From Rapana venosa (lineage: Eukaryota; Mollusca; Gastropoda; Neogastropoda; Muricidae), in assembly GCA_028751875.1 (NCBI GenBank), contig CM054143.1, positions 63,306,289-63,370,288 on the forward strand: DNA of 64,000 nucleotides, in the 5' to 3' direction. The position numbers and the translations under genes were made by a program. The notes beneath the pieces are model-generated. The model was not told where the DNA came from and made no database searches. It was given only the letters and a program-made list of their open reading frames with translations. Position 1 is the first letter of the stretch, and each line of letters starts with the position of its first letter. Below are positions 62,604-64,000 of the stretch, piece by piece.

Positions 62604-62920
62604 TAAGCACCCATGTGCATTTTTACATCCAGCCCCCGCCCTTAGGGATACATCATAATAAAATAAGCCCAATACCCATACACTCACTCAGTAAAACAAA
62701 AGACTGAAACATTAAAAGAAGGCAAAAAAAGGAAAACAAACAACAACAAAAAAACACCCTTAGATGCAAAAATGGAGATTTCCCTGCATGAATTAAAAGA
62801 ATTTAAGTTGTAAAACATATATGAAGAAATAAGTTTCTTGTACCTGTTATTGACAAAAAGGCTTAGTAGTTTCAAGCATTTAGTTTTGGCGGCCATTTTG
62901 GATTGTTTCCATGGCAACAG
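62599..62920 (-). mobile_element. LINE/SINE 3'-end fragment (family gamma) ending in the (GA)n next to LINE beta
   Basis: The sense (minus) strand runs to GGGGGCTGGATGTAAAAATG, a GCACATGGGTGCTTATTCATTC-type end, then directly (TC)n at 62598, where LINE beta begins on the other side. The upstream limit is unclear; a GGCGGCCATTTTGGATTG stretch near 62890 may be host or element sequence. Confidence 0.5.
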
Positions 62921-63975
62921 TGCATAGAAATGAGTAATTCATATATTTTCAGCATTTACAAGTGATGCCCTTTCATTATATGGCACAACCTCTAACATGA
63001 GCTTGACACTGACTTATGGAGTAGCGTTTCTACTGGCAACTTGCACAGCCAAAATTTAATGTAAGTGATGTAGTCTGTTTTCTGTTGATCCGTCTCTCTG
63101 CCATACTGGGGATACAACTGTCGTACTAGGTTCGGGTTAAAGACGACAGACCACCCCATAAAGCCTCACCCGTTAAGCTGAGAGAGGGCGAGGACGTTCG
63201 TCTGTCTTTTGTGAGATATGTGCATGATACTATAACCAGGACAGAGAAACTGAGAACAGGGTGAATGCAGCTGTAAACTCGGCGCAGCTGGCGACAGCGC
63301 GCAGGTGGATGGAGTCTGTGTTGAAGCTAGCGGGGGAAGATGGGTCAGCAGGCGCTACCCGGCCAACAGTGACTACCTGTGCTGTGCTACACGGTGCTTC
63401 ACTGCAGCGGATTATGGCTTCTGCAGATAGGACTTGGAGGGACGCTCCTCTTCGCCACTACCAGAGGAAACACTGCACTGTCCTGATTATGTACGACTTG
63501 AGAGTTCTGTCAGTGGCTGATTGATGGGGCCATTTTCCATCAGGTACCTCAGGTAGAAAGGGCATCAGGTTAGAAGGCTACTGCATGTCCATACATTGTC
63601 TATAAAGATGTAGCTACGATGTCTGTCAGTTCATTTGTTAATGATGGACCAGTAGACTAAACCATGCGACTGTTAAACAGTCATACAAAGGTGTGAGCTG
63701 TTGCACTTGCTATGTGCAGAATTAAAAAAAAAAAAAAAAAAAAGAGAATACAAATGAGAACTTCTGCACTCAGTGCAACAGCTCACACTTGACTCTGGCA
63801 CGGTTTCAGTCTGCAGGTTCATAGAGGCATTAGCTTTACTTACAACAGCGCCAAATGTCCGGGGGAACCCCCTTTTCTAGGGCTGATAGTGGAATGCTGG
63901 CGAGGAGGCTCCGCCCACGTCGTGTGTTCCTCCTGAAGACTTCTTTTTCTTTTTTCAGATCATACAAGGCTCGGT
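62921..63975. other. Mixed single-copy-looking stretch, no gene recognised
   Basis: The piece at 63240-63530 is GC-richer with an open plus-strand frame (ARRWMESVLKLAGEDGSAG), whose first ATG is internal; it could be a 5' exon or chance. A near-palindromic pair, CAAAGGTGTGAGCTGTTGCA and TGCAACAGCTCACAC, flanks an A-run at 63686-63790. Confidence 0.35.
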
Positions 63976-64000
63976 GAGAGAGAGAGAGAGAGAGAGAGAG
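63976..64000 (+). repeat. (GA)n microsatellite running off the window
   Basis: GA repeat to the right edge. Confidence 0.93.

Noticed and set aside
63261..63524. Possible protein-coding exon near the right edge
   Set aside because: The frame has no ATG at its start, no recognised domain and no paired splice sites; kept only as a note in the region entry.

Overview
This is animal (metazoan) nuclear DNA, most likely from a marine mollusc, probably a gastropod. That placement is inference: it rests on very dense (CT/GA)n and (CA/TG)n microsatellites, tRNA- and 5S-derived SINEs, several LINE clades typical of lophotrochozoan genomes, and a spliced housekeeping gene. There are no bacterial-type operons. 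Most long open frames are artefacts of microsatellites (poly Ser-Leu, Arg-Glu, His-Thr or Cys-Val).

The one clear host gene is NUDT21 (CFIm25 / CPSF5, the 25 kDa cleavage factor Im subunit) on the minus strand. Six coding exons, all with consistent phases and GT-AG borders, lie at 57390-57245, 55342-55142, 52164-52101, 51437-51348, 48796-48721 and 42389-42275. The last few codons (expected to encode FNFIYN plus stop) were not found. Its introns hold SINEs, LINE 3' ends, a hAT-like insertion carrying a twin-primed RTE LINE, and microsatellites very close to splice sites.

The rest is a layered repeat landscape. From 1 to 8 kb there are a 29/38-bp minisatellite, two related LINEs sandwiched in (GA)n arrays, and low-complexity DNA. 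From 8 to 24 kb there are SINE modules, a 48-bp minisatellite, a block of (CT)n arrays separated by a repeated ~90-bp cassette, a 31-bp minisatellite and a CR1/L2-type LINE 3' end. From 24.0 to 25.7 kb a 200-bp-arm foldback directly abuts a LINE RT fragment. From 26 to 42 kb there are more microsatellites, SINEs, a diverged 540-bp duplicated segment and two poly-C tracts of about 60 nt. From 42 to 57.4 kb lies NUDT21 with its transposon-filled introns. From 57.5 to 64 kb there is a triple nest of SINE in LINE in SINE, and a nearly intact LINE inserted in (GA)n.

The most notable pattern is that at least eight LINE-like 3' ends abut (TC)n on their sense strand, most of them having (TC)n on both sides, and always in the same polarity. 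This suggests a LINE group that targets (TC)n/(GA)n microsatellites. A second strong point is a SINE family whose head joins a tRNA A-box-like segment to a 5S rRNA-like segment; one copy has a perfect 13-bp target-site duplication.
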